DNA of 64,000 nt from Reyranella sp. (GTDB lineage Bacteria > Pseudomonadota > Alphaproteobacteria > Reyranellales > Reyranellaceae), in assembly GCA_029946105.1 (NCBI GenBank), contig JAQSDW010000018.1:1-64000 (forward strand), written 5' to 3'. The notes under the pieces are model-generated. The model saw nothing but the letters and a program-made list of their open reading frames with translations. It ran no database searches and had not been told where the DNA came from. A program made the translations under genes and the position numbers. Shown here one piece after another: positions 10,301-17,383 of this stretch. Position 1 is the stretch's first letter, and the number at the start of each line of letters is the position of its first letter.

Positions 10301-10457
10301 TCTCGGTATAGACGATGACCTGGGTGTCGGAGAGATCGGGAATGGCATCGAGCGACAGCCGTCCGACGGCGAACAGTCCGCTGCCGACCAGTGCCGCCGT
10401 GGCGATCAGGATCAGCAGCACATTGCGCGCCGACCAGCGGATCAGGCCGGCGATCAC
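7305..10457 (-). CDS. cusA: Cu(I)/Ag(I) RND efflux pump CusA
   Basis: Pump of about 1050 residues exporting monovalent copper/silver from the periplasm and inner membrane, energised by protons. The three methionines that form the stepwise relay in E. coli CusA (M573, M623, M672) are all in kept motifs: FYMPVTLPG, APLEMFE and RIDMLATG. The TM4 region reads GAMVDAAIVMIEN. The start is a GTG at 10457, overlapping the cusB stop in a GTGA junction, with GGGAG upstream. An upstream extension of the open frame overlaps cusB and is not real. It works with CusB; no CusC or CusF gene is in the window. Confidence 0.93.
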   Translation of the reverse strand: MIAGLIRWSARNVLLILIATAALVGSGLFAVGRLSLDAIPDLSDTQVIVYTEMPGQAPQVVEDQVTYPLTTAMLAVPRSRAVRGFSFFGVSFVYVIFEDGTDIYWARSRVLEYLNSGAQKLPANVKPTLGPDATGVGWVYQYAVLGANRTLAELRSLQDWYIRFGLAKAPGVAEVASVGGFVRQYNVVVDPVKLRSYGIALSRVVEAIRASNRETGGRVVEMAEAEFMVRGRGYLTGTADLEQIVLKADGPVPVLMRDVARIELGPDERRGLTELDGEGEAVGGIALQRFGQNALDVIDGVKAKLREIAGGLPEGVRIETVYDRSELIRRAIETLKSTLIEECLVVAAVCMIFLLHVRSALVAIVTLPVGVLMAFIAMHLLGIGSNIMSLGGIAIAIGAMVDAAIVMIENAHKHLERLEPGRSRSEAIVAAAIEVGPALFFSLLVITVSFLPIFALEDQEGRLFKPLAWTKSLAMAASAMLSVTLVPALMMLFVRGRILPERRNPVNRALIWLYRPAIRLVLRARVLTVGLALAALAATAWPAMRLGVEFMPSLDEGTLFYMPVTLPGLSVTKSAELLQTQNKIIKSFPEVTSVFGKAGRAATATDPAPLEMFETVINLKPKSQWRPGMTVDRLIAEMDRALQFPGSANAWTMPIKARIDMLATGIRTPVGVKLMGRDYGELEKVAREVEAAIHAVPGTTSAHAERVTGGYFLDVVPDRTKLAQYGVMMEEVQQAVASALGGETVTTTIEGRERYSVNVRYARDFRSDPRAIAYDILVPTMKGGMLPLGQLADVRLTQGPTTIRTENAQLAVYVFVDFRDRDLAGYVTDARRAVQEKVVFPPGTYAVWSGQFEYLERAEARLRLVVPATLLAIFVLLYLNFGRMAETMIVMLSLPFSLVGGLWLVWFMGFNMSVAVAVGFIALAGVAAETGVVMLIYLDQALVAQRARCTAEGRPFTRADLHAAIMEGAVERVRPKMMTVTAIVAGLVPILWNDGTGSEVMQRIAVPMIGGMASSALLTLLVIPAIYALVKGSFQSQLGVAEEQARLRSA

Positions 10458-11668
10458 TTGGTTTCTCCCTTGTTCTGATCGTGGCCGAACGCCGCAAGTG
10501 CTGCGCGGATGTTGCTCTCGGCGTCGATCAGGAAGGTGGCCTGCGTCACGACGCGCTCGCCGGGACGGAGGCCGTCGAGCACCTGTACCCAACCCGGTAC
10601 GCGGGCGCCGAGCTTGACCGGCCGCGGCTCGTAGCGGCCCTGGCCGCGCTCCACGAGCACGACCTGGCGCCGGCCGCTGTCGATCACCGCCGATTCAGGC
10701 ACGGCGAGCCGGCTGCCGTCGAGCGGTGTGGTGATCTCGACGGTGGCCGTCATGTCGGCGCGCAGCCGGCCGTCGGAGTTGGCGACTTCGATGCGCAAGC
10801 GCGCCGTGCGGCTTTCCTTGCCGAGTCCGGGATAGATGAACGTCACCTTTCCCTCGAAGGGCCGGCCGGGCCAGGCGTTCACGGTGACGCGCGCCGTATC
10901 GCCGATCTTCACGAAGGCGAGATCCTGTTCGTAGACCTCGGCCAACACCCACATGTTCGTGGTGTCGACGATGCGGAACAGCACGTCGCCCGGTTGGAAG
11001 TGCATGCCTTCGATGGCGATCTTGTCGACAACCGTTCCGGCGACCGGCGAGGGAATGCTGACGGTGCGCGAGGGCGGGTCGCCGCGGCGCAACTTCTGGA
11101 GGGCTGCTTCGGGATAGGCGAGGTAGCGCAACTTGTCGGTCGCGTCGGCGCTGCGGCCGGCCACCCGCCATTGCTGCTGCAGGACGTTCAGCTCGGGGCT
11201 GTAGGCGTCGAACAGTTCCTGGCCGACCGTGACGGCGTCGCCGGTCGCATTGACGGCAAGCTTCTCGATCCAGCCGCTGAACTTGGGCGCCACCACGTAC
11301 TGGCGGCGTTCGTCGTACTGCACGGTGGCGAAGGCGCGGATGCTGCGGCTGAGCGCACGTTCCTGCACTTCCTCGCTGCGCACGCCCAGGAGTTGCACTT
11401 TATCGAGGCTGATCTTGACCGTGCCGGGCCCATCGCCGGTCTCGTCTTCGCAGACCGCGATGTAGTCCATGTTCATCGAATCCTTCTTGGGCACCGGCGA
11501 AGTGTCGGGCGTGCCCATCGGATTGCGGTAGTATTTGACCTTGCCGCCGGCACAGGCCTGATCGGCATGCGCGCCAGCGCCGATGCCAACGCCGGTGCCG
11601 GAGATGGCAATGACGGCCAAGAGAGCGGCGCCGGCGATGCCGGGCCACGATTTTGCAACGAACTTCAT
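10454..11668 (-). CDS. cusB: CusB-type periplasmic adaptor with heavy-metal-binding domain
   Basis: 404-residue adaptor. An N-terminal membrane/signal segment is followed by a short heavy-metal-binding domain with the diagnostic pattern YYRNPMG-PDTSPVPKKDSMNMDY, which supplies Met ligands. Then come the beta-barrel, lipoyl (barrel-sandwich) and hairpin parts in split order (VAPKFSGWIEKL, then SPVAGTVVDK) and a membrane-proximal domain. It passes periplasmic Cu(I)/Ag(I) to CusA and bridges to an outer-membrane channel. It overlaps cusA by four bases, so the two are translationally coupled. The start at 11668 gives a complete signal sequence. Confidence 0.9.
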   Translation of the reverse strand: MKFVAKSWPGIAGAALLAVIAISGTGVGIGAGAHADQACAGGKVKYYRNPMGTPDTSPVPKKDSMNMDYIAVCEDETGDGPGTVKISLDKVQLLGVRSEEVQERALSRSIRAFATVQYDERRQYVVAPKFSGWIEKLAVNATGDAVTVGQELFDAYSPELNVLQQQWRVAGRSADATDKLRYLAYPEAALQKLRRGDPPSRTVSIPSPVAGTVVDKIAIEGMHFQPGDVLFRIVDTTNMWVLAEVYEQDLAFVKIGDTARVTVNAWPGRPFEGKVTFIYPGLGKESRTARLRIEVANSDGRLRADMTATVEITTPLDGSRLAVPESAVIDSGRRQVVLVERGQGRYEPRPVKLGARVPGWVQVLDGLRPGERVVTQATFLIDAESNIRAALAAFGHDQNKGETK

Positions 11669-11749
11669 GAATCCCTCCGCGATGCCGGCGCACCGCGCGG
11701 AGTAATCTCCGCGCCTCTTGCGCGCCGGTTCAAGCTGACCGACGAAGGG

Positions 11750-12088
11750 TCAGGCGCGCGGAGGGAAGGGGTCGGGGGGTGGTGTCAGGCCGCTGAGGAC
11801 GGTGAGGCGCGTTGGCCAAACCGTCATGCCGATATCGATCAGCGGCAGGACGAAGGAGGCGACGCCCAGCGTCGGCGGCGCGGCCACACAGGCCAGTACG
11901 CAGCCGGCAGCCGCCGGCTGGCACGGGGCGCCATCGCAGTCCGGGCAGTGGCTGCAGGGCTCCGACGCCGCTGTCTGCGCGGGCGCGGCCTTGGAGGTCG
12001 ACGTCGACGCAAGCGCAACCGCGGGCAGGCCTGCCGCCAGAATGGCGAGGCAGCTCAGGAAGCCGGCGAGGAGACGTAGACGCATCAT
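11750..12088 (-). CDS. small exported Cys-rich protein upstream of cusBA
   Basis: About 112 residues from ATG 12088 (a second ATG at 12085 and an upstream TTG are alternatives). There is a signal peptide (MMRLRLLAGFLSCLAIL...), a Cys-rich patch (EPCSHCPDCDGAPC, then GCVLAC), a hydrophobic segment and a proline-rich end (TPPPDPFPPRA). The architecture parallels the protein at 188-550, and the ends are similar (LxG followed by a PPP-rich tail), so the two may be diverged relatives. It precedes cusB in the same direction with an 81-base gap. Metal sequestration or delivery to CusB is an inference. Confidence 0.6.
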   Translation of the reverse strand: MMRLRLLAGFLSCLAILAAGLPAVALASTSTSKAAPAQTAASEPCSHCPDCDGAPCQPAAAGCVLACVAAPPTLGVASFVLPLIDIGMTVWPTRLTVLSGLTPPPDPFPPRA

Positions 12089-12143
12089 CGACCCGATATT
12101 GCACCCGGCCGGGTCGCGGGCCAATCAACAGATTGTCACTTCC

Positions 12144-13481
12144 CTACAAAGCGCAGGTGCGGAAACCGGCCAGAACGTCGTTGCGGTCGGGCGTGAAGAA
12201 ATTGCGATATCCAGGCCGGGCGATGCGCGCGCTGGTCGCCCAGCACCCGCCGCGCAGGACCTTGCGCGTGCCGAACCACGGCTCGGAATAGTCCTTGTAG
12301 GGATCGGCGGCGAAGCCCGCGAAGGGCAGGAAGTCGGACGCGGTCCATTCCCACACATTGCCGATCATCTGACGGCAGCCGAACGCGCTGTCGCCGTCGG
12401 CACAGGCGGCGACATCGACCGGCCCATCGAAGGCATAGTCGAGATTGGCGCGCACGGGCGTGGGGGGCGCATCGCCCCATGGCCAACGGCGGCAGGCGTC
12501 GGACAGACGCGTGGCGCCAGCCGCCGGCTCGCCGATGGCGGCCGCTTCCCATTCGGCTTCGTTCGGCAAACGCCGGCCGGCCCATCGGCACCACGCCTCG
12601 GCCTCGAACCAGGTGACGAACACGACCGGCTGATGTGGCGCCAGCTCCTCGACGGTGCGGTAGCGCCGGACGCGCCACGCGCCGTCACGCTTGGGCTGCC
12701 AGTAGACGGGGCGCTCGGCCTTGCGGCTCTTTCGCCATGCCCAGCCTGCATCGCTCCAGAATTCCCGGATGCCATAGCCGCCGGCCTCGATGAAGGCCGC
12801 GAACTCGGCATTGGTCACCGGTGCGCGGGCGATGCGGAAGGGCGCCAGCACCGTCTCGTGCGCCCATTTCTCGTTGTCGAAGACGAAGCCGTCGGCCGCG
12901 CTCGATCCCAGCCGCCACGGTCCACCCGGCAGGGCAGCGTCTCCCGGCAAGGCGCCTTCATCGGGTCGCCCGGCACCAAGTGCGGCAGGGCTGCCGAGCC
13001 CGCTGGGCGGTGCGTAAGAAAGGGTCTGGCGCGAATAGGTGAGCGCCTCGACATGCATGTCCTCATGACGGATCGCGAGTTCGTAGAAATAGCGCGCGCC
13101 ATCGTCGATCGTGCCGCCGAGCAAATCCTCCTGACGCGCCAGCACGTCGGCCAGGTAGCCGAAGGTGCCGGCACGGTCCGGCAGATCGAGCCGCCAGCGC
13201 GTGGCGTGCGCCACCGCGCTCGAATCCCACAGCCGGTCGCCGCGTTCGATCAGAGGGTCGCGGCCATGGGTATGGCGCAGTGTCCAGTATTCGTGGAACC
13301 AGCCGACGTGGCCGATCTCCCAGAGCACGGGATTGACGATGTCGATCTGCGGCCCCATCAATTCCGACGATGACAGTTCTTCCGTCAAGCGCCGGGTGCG
13401 ATGACGGACTTCGCGCAGTTGCGCCACCAGTTCGACCGCGGTCGCTCCGCTGGTCGGCCGTTGCTCATGGGTGTGGTCCAT
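12144..13481 (-). CDS. senA: selenoneine synthase SenA (EgtB-like non-haem iron enzyme)
   Basis: 445 residues: DinB-like N-terminal domain plus C-terminal formylglycine-enzyme-like (FGE-sulfatase) domain, the EgtB architecture. Iron ligands expected from EgtB are visible as His58 (EIGHVGW) and the HxxxH pair His139/His143 in IRHEDMHVE. In the SenA family the enzyme joins hercynine to a selenosugar using oxygen. I choose SenA over EgtB because the N-terminal LMGPQIDIVNPVLWEIGHVGW pattern is SenA-like and, decisively, the neighbour is a SenB-type glycosyltransferase while EgtA/C/D are absent. Start ATG 13481 has AAGGA 8 bases upstream. Its start codon overlaps that of senB on the other strand. 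Confidence 0.8.
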   Translation of the reverse strand: MDHTHEQRPTSGATAVELVAQLREVRHRTRRLTEELSSSELMGPQIDIVNPVLWEIGHVGWFHEYWTLRHTHGRDPLIERGDRLWDSSAVAHATRWRLDLPDRAGTFGYLADVLARQEDLLGGTIDDGARYFYELAIRHEDMHVEALTYSRQTLSYAPPSGLGSPAALGAGRPDEGALPGDAALPGGPWRLGSSAADGFVFDNEKWAHETVLAPFRIARAPVTNAEFAAFIEAGGYGIREFWSDAGWAWRKSRKAERPVYWQPKRDGAWRVRRYRTVEELAPHQPVVFVTWFEAEAWCRWAGRRLPNEAEWEAAAIGEPAAGATRLSDACRRWPWGDAPPTPVRANLDYAFDGPVDVAACADGDSAFGCRQMIGNVWEWTASDFLPFAGFAADPYKDYSEPWFGTRKVLRGGCWATSARIARPGYRNFFTPDRNDVLAGFRTCAL

Positions 13482-14436
13482 GAGGATCGTCCTTATCACA
13501 CCCACGGGTCCCACTTCACGCACCGGCAACCGCGTGGCCGCCTCGCGCTGGGCGCGTATCCTGCGCCGCCTCGGCCATCGCGTGCGCATTGCGGCGGAGT
13601 ATGACGGCCGGCCGGCCGATCTGATGGTGGCCGTTCATGCCTGGCGGAGCGCTGCCGCCATCGAGCGGTTCAAGGCTGAATTTCCCGAACGTCCGGTGAT
13701 CCTGCAACTCAGCGGAACCGACATCTATCACTACATCGACAGCGACCCGGTACCGACGCTTCGTTCGATGGAACTGGCCGACCGGCTGGTGGCGCTGAAC
13801 GATCTTGCGCGGCGCATCGTGCCCAGGCGGTTCCGGTCGCGCCTCAGCGTCATCCACCAGTCGGCGGCCCGTTTGCCCCATCCGCGACGGCCCAGCGCGC
13901 GCGCCGTGATCGTCTCGGTGATCGGCCATCTGCGCGACGTAAAGGATCCGCTGCGCGCGGCCGAGGCGGCACGCCTGCTGCCGGCCGAAAGCCGCGTGCG
14001 GATCGAACAGGCGGGCCGTGCCTATACGCCTGAATGGGCGGCCCGCGCGGAGGCCGAGATGAAGGCCAACCCGCGCTACTTTTGGCGCGGTGACGTGCCG
14101 GGTGCGGCCGTCCGCCGGCTGCTGGCGCGCAGCCACGCCATGGTGATCTCGTCGCTGAGCGAGGGCGGCGCCAACGTGATTTCCGAGGCCGCCGCCGCCG
14201 CCGTGCCGGTGTTGGCCTCGCGCATCGACGGCAATGTCGGGCTGCTCGGCGCCGACTATCCCGGCTACTTTCCGGTCGGCGACACCGAAGCGCTCGCCCG
14301 CCTGCTACGGAAACTCGAGGATGAGCCGCGCTTTGTCGCGCGGTTGAGCAAGGCGCTCGCACGGCGCGCGCCGCTGTTCCGGCCCGCCCGCGAGAGCGCC
14401 GCGTGGCGGCGTCTGCTCGCCTGCCTGCGCTCCTAG
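13480..14436 (+). CDS. senB: selenosugar synthase SenB (glycosyltransferase fold)
   Basis: 318 residues, GT-B fold without an N-terminal membrane segment. It begins MRIVLITPTGPTSRTGNR, followed by WARILRRLGH and a DLMVAVHAWRSA stretch. The LSGTDIYHYID motif and the late SLSEGGANVISEA motif (nucleotide-sugar site of GT4-like enzymes) are kept. SenB forms a C-Se bond between a UDP-sugar and selenophosphate to make the selenosugar used by SenA. ATG 13480 shares two bases with the senA ATG on the opposite strand; no good ribosome site is seen before it. senC (SelD-like selenophosphate synthetase), the third member of known sen clusters, is not in the window. Confidence 0.8.
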   Translation: MRIVLITPTGPTSRTGNRVAASRWARILRRLGHRVRIAAEYDGRPADLMVAVHAWRSAAAIERFKAEFPERPVILQLSGTDIYHYIDSDPVPTLRSMELADRLVALNDLARRIVPRRFRSRLSVIHQSAARLPHPRRPSARAVIVSVIGHLRDVKDPLRAAEAARLLPAESRVRIEQAGRAYTPEWAARAEAEMKANPRYFWRGDVPGAAVRRLLARSHAMVISSLSEGGANVISEAAAAAVPVLASRIDGNVGLLGADYPGYFPVGDTEALARLLRKLEDEPRFVARLSKALARRAPLFRPARESAAWRRLLACLRS

Positions 14437-15107
14437 GGCGAGTTGCCGGCGCCCACCGTACCGACCGGCAGGCCCGCCGCTTTCCATTCCGGAAAACCGT
14501 CCTCCAATCGCCTGATGTCGTAGCCCTTGGCGCGCAGCGCGGCGACCGCCTCGAACGACAGCACGCAGTAGGGACCGCGGCAGTAGGCCACGATCTGCGT
14601 GTCCTTCGGCAATTCGGCGAGACGCCGCTCCAGATCGGCAAAAGGAATGTTGAGCGCGCCCGGCAGGTGGCCGAGCGCGAACTCGTCTTCGGGGCGCACG
14701 TCGAGCAGCACTGCGCTGCCGTCGTCGAGCCGTTTTACAAGGGCTTCGCGCGAAACCGGTTCCAGTGAGTCGAGCCGGTTGAAGTAGTCCGAGACGATGC
14801 CGCGCACTTCGGCACGGCTGTGCTCGGCATAGCGCCTGAGCGCGCCCAGCAGCTCGATCACTGGCCCGTCGCCCAGCCGGTAGAGCATCCGCTTGCCGTC
14901 GCGGCGCGAGCGTACGAAACCCACCCGCCTCAGCACTTGAAGGTGCTGCGAGGCATTGGCCAGCGAGAGGCCGGTGAGCTGGGCCAAACGCTCGACCGAG
15001 CGCTCGCCCTGGGCCGCATGTTCCAGCAATTCCAGGCGATTTCCCTGGCCCAGCACGCGGGCCAGCTCGGCGAACTGCTGGAAAATCTCGGACTTGGCGT
15101 TTGTCAT
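14433..15107 (-). CDS. ArsR-family regulator fused to a rhodanese domain
   Basis: 224 residues. Residues 1-100 are a winged-helix ArsR domain (recognition part SLANASQHLQVLRR). Residues 115-220 are a rhodanese domain with active-site loop CRGPYC (Cys176 to Cys181). No Cys occurs in the DNA-binding half, so the classical ArsR/SmtB metal sites are absent. Sensing through persulfide or other oxidation at Cys176/Cys181 is plausible (inference). It is divergent from the MFS gene at 15175, and a 30-bp palindrome overlapping its start codon is the likely operator for both. It is convergent with senB, overlapping by four bases. Confidence 0.85.
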   Translation of the reverse strand: MTNAKSEIFQQFAELARVLGQGNRLELLEHAAQGERSVERLAQLTGLSLANASQHLQVLRRVGFVRSRRDGKRMLYRLGDGPVIELLGALRRYAEHSRAEVRGIVSDYFNRLDSLEPVSREALVKRLDDGSAVLLDVRPEDEFALGHLPGALNIPFADLERRLAELPKDTQIVAYCRGPYCVLSFEAVAALRAKGYDIRRLEDGFPEWKAAGLPVGTVGAGNSP

Positions 15108-15134
15108 TCAATCAATAACTTGACTGATTGAATG
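15105..15134. promoter_or_regulatory. palindromic operator between the ArsR-rhodanese and MFS genes
   Basis: Perfect 10-bp arms CATTCAATCA (15105-15114) and TGATTGAATG (15125-15134) around a 10-base spacer. The left arm contains the regulator's own start codon. AT-rich palindromes of this size are typical of ArsR-family sites. Binding here would repress the regulator gene and block the divergent MFS promoter. Confidence 0.75.
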
Positions 15135-15174
15135 AATCGCGTCAAGTCACCAAGCTTCATTGTGAGGTGCCCCC

Positions 15175-16386
15175 ATGGCCGGTCGCTTCCGGTTCGGCTC
15201 GATGCACCGGCAGGTCTTGCTGCTGGCGACTGCGCAGGCCCTGTTTCAAACGACCTCTGTCCTTGTAATGACCGTCGGTGGCTTGGCCGGCAGCCTGATC
15301 GCGTCGTCGCCGCAGCTGGCGACCGCGCCGATTGCGGCGATGTTCCTCGGCACGGCGGTCGCGACTTTTCCGGCGTCGCTCTGGATGGCGAAGGTCGGAC
15401 GCCGTCGCGGCTTCGTCGCCGGCGCCTTGCTCGGCGCGACCGGCGGCCTGGCGGCCGCGGCGGGCCTGTGGCTCGGTTCGCTGACGTTACTCGCCGTCGG
15501 CACCTTCCTCGTCGGCACCTACCAGGCGTTCGCCCAGTTCTATCGCTTCGCTGCCAGCGAAGTTGCCAGCGACTCGTTCCGGGCGCGTGCGATCTCGCTC
15601 GTGCTCGCGGGCGGCATCGTGGCCGCGCTGGCCGGGCCACTGCTCGGCCGGCTCGGCGGTCCGCTGTTCGCGTCCGAGTATGTCGGCTCGTTCCTCCTGC
15701 TCGCGATCGTCTCCCTGCTGGCGGCCGGCCTGTTGCTCGGCCTGCGCGTCCCGGCGCCGAAAGCGGAGACCGGTACCGCCGCCGTGGTCCGACCGTGGGG
15801 CATCATCGTTTCGCAGCCAGCCTATCTCGTGGCGCTGTTCGGCGCGGCGACCGGCTACGGCGTCATGATCCTCGCCATGACGGCGACGCCGATCGCGATG
15901 CTCCATCACGATCACGGTCTCGCCGCCGCGACGACGGTCATCCAGCTCCACGTGCTGGGCATGTTCCTGCCGTCCTTCTTCACCGGTTCGCTGATCGCCC
16001 GCTTCGGCGTACTGCCCGTCATGCTGGCCGGCGTTGCCCTGATGGCCGGCCACGTCCTCATGACGCTGACAGGAATGGCATTCGAATCGTTCGCCGGCGC
16101 ACTGGTGATGCTCGGTGTCGGCTGGAACTTCCTCTACATCGGCGGCACGACCCTGCTGACGACGACCTATTCCGCCGCCGAGAAGGGCCGCGCCCAGGCG
16201 ACCAACGACATGAGTATCTTTGCCGTCGGCCTCGTCTGTTCGCTGGGCGCCGCGGCGCTCCTGCAGGGGTTCGGCTGGCAGGCGCTCAATCTCCTGCTGC
16301 TGCCATGGCTCGCCGTGGCGGCGCTGGCGCTGCTGTGGTTGGGCTACCGCCGGCGCCGGACCGCCACCCCGGCGCTCGCCGGCTGA
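15175..16386 (+). CDS. MFS transporter
   Basis: 403-residue membrane protein with about 12 hydrophobic segments in two halves. A cytoplasmic loop motif between TM2 and TM3 (MAKVGRRRGF) matches the MFS G-x-x-x-D/G-R-x-G-R/K signature region. GAGG before ATG 15175 supports the start. It is divergent from the ArsR-rhodanese gene across a palindromic operator and so is probably its main target. The substrate is unknown; the rhodanese regulator suggests a sulfur, selenium or other thiophilic compound (inference). Confidence 0.8.
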   Translation: MAGRFRFGSMHRQVLLLATAQALFQTTSVLVMTVGGLAGSLIASSPQLATAPIAAMFLGTAVATFPASLWMAKVGRRRGFVAGALLGATGGLAAAAGLWLGSLTLLAVGTFLVGTYQAFAQFYRFAASEVASDSFRARAISLVLAGGIVAALAGPLLGRLGGPLFASEYVGSFLLLAIVSLLAAGLLLGLRVPAPKAETGTAAVVRPWGIIVSQPAYLVALFGAATGYGVMILAMTATPIAMLHHDHGLAAATTVIQLHVLGMFLPSFFTGSLIARFGVLPVMLAGVALMAGHVLMTLTGMAFESFAGALVMLGVGWNFLYIGGTTLLTTTYSAAEKGRAQATNDMSIFAVGLVCSLGAAALLQGFGWQALNLLLLPWLAVAALALLWLGYRRRRTATPALAG

Positions 16387-16389
16387 GAC

Positions 16390-17235
16390 ATGTCGAACGA
16401 GCCTGTCGTCCGCTTCGGCTTTTTCCTCGGCGTCTTCGTCGTCGTCGCGGCCTGGGAGACGCTGGCGCCTCGCCGCGCACGGCAGCTACCGCGCTGGGCG
16501 CGCTGGCCGGCCAACCTCGGCATCGTCGCCCTCGACACGGCTCTGGTGCGCGTGCTGCTGCCGACCACGGCCGTGGCCTTTGCACTTGCGGGCGAGCAGC
16601 GCGGTTGGGGGTTGCTAAACAACGCGGATCTGCCGCATTGGCTGGCCGTCGTTTTGGCCGTCCTCGCCCTCGACCTCGCGATCTACCTGCAGCATGTGCT
16701 GTTCCACGTCGTCCCGGTGTTGTGGCGACTGCACCGGATGCATCACGCCGATCTCGATATCGACGTCACGACCGGCGCCCGCTTCCATCCAATCGAGATC
16801 GCCGCGTCGATGGTCCTCAAGCTCGCCGCCATCGCGGCACTGGGCGCACCGGCCGAGGCCGTGCTGGCCTTCGAGATTCTTCTCAATGCGACCGCGATGT
16901 TCAATCACGCCAACCTCCGACTGCCGGCGGGCCTCGATCGCGGGCTGAGATGGATCGTCGTTACGCCGGACATGCATCGTGTCCATCACTCGATCGTGCC
17001 GCGCGAAACCAACAGCAACTTCGGCTTCAACGCACCGTGGTGGGATCGCTTGTTCGGCACCTATCGCGCGCAGCCGGCAGCCGGCCATGAAGCCATGACG
17101 ATCGGAATCGAACAATTCCGGGCACCCGGCGAGCAGCGGCTCGATCGCATGCTGACCCAGCCCTTCCGAGACGATACGGCGGCAAGTCTTTCCGCCAGTC
17201 TCGCCGCCAGGGGACCGGATGCGAAGGAGCGGTGA
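16390..17235 (+). CDS. sterol desaturase / fatty-acid hydroxylase family protein
   Basis: 281-residue integral membrane di-iron enzyme family. Hydrophobic segments come first, then the His clusters HRMHHAD (around residue 116), a middle HANLR and the terminal MHRVHHS, which ligand the two irons. Members hydroxylate or desaturate lipids. It starts four bases after the MFS stop, so it is likely in one transcript with it. The substrate is not predictable from sequence. A link to the ceramide cluster 40 kb away is possible but unsupported. Confidence 0.8.
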   Translation: MSNEPVVRFGFFLGVFVVVAAWETLAPRRARQLPRWARWPANLGIVALDTALVRVLLPTTAVAFALAGEQRGWGLLNNADLPHWLAVVLAVLALDLAIYLQHVLFHVVPVLWRLHRMHHADLDIDVTTGARFHPIEIAASMVLKLAAIAALGAPAEAVLAFEILLNATAMFNHANLRLPAGLDRGLRWIVVTPDMHRVHHSIVPRETNSNFGFNAPWWDRLFGTYRAQPAAGHEAMTIGIEQFRAPGEQRLDRMLTQPFRDDTAASLSASLAARGPDAKER

Positions 17236-17383
17236 CATGGAGAGGCGATCCACGACGGATTGGCGCTGGGCATTTCCCAAATCTGGCATCGCATTGGGGG
17301 TTGATCCGGCACGCGGCTTCGTGCGTTCTGCCTGAATGCCGGTCCTGGAGATTCGGCCTGGTGAAATTCCGGAGAGATCAGCG

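Noticed and set aside
12144-13481. Ergothioneine synthase EgtB as the name for this gene
   Set aside because: The domain architecture is shared, but the SenA-like N-terminal pattern and the adjacent SenB-type glycosyltransferase favour selenoneine synthase. No egtA/C/D in the window.
15132-17090. Very long open frames antisense or out of frame with the MFS, RND, TPP-enzyme, metZ and carrier-protein genes (for example 15132-17090 plus, 4413-6155 minus, 30716-32524 minus, 32931-35075 minus)
   Set aside because: They lack ribosome sites and recognisable motifs, and they fully overlap well-recognised genes. They arise from the high-GC third-position bias of the real frames.
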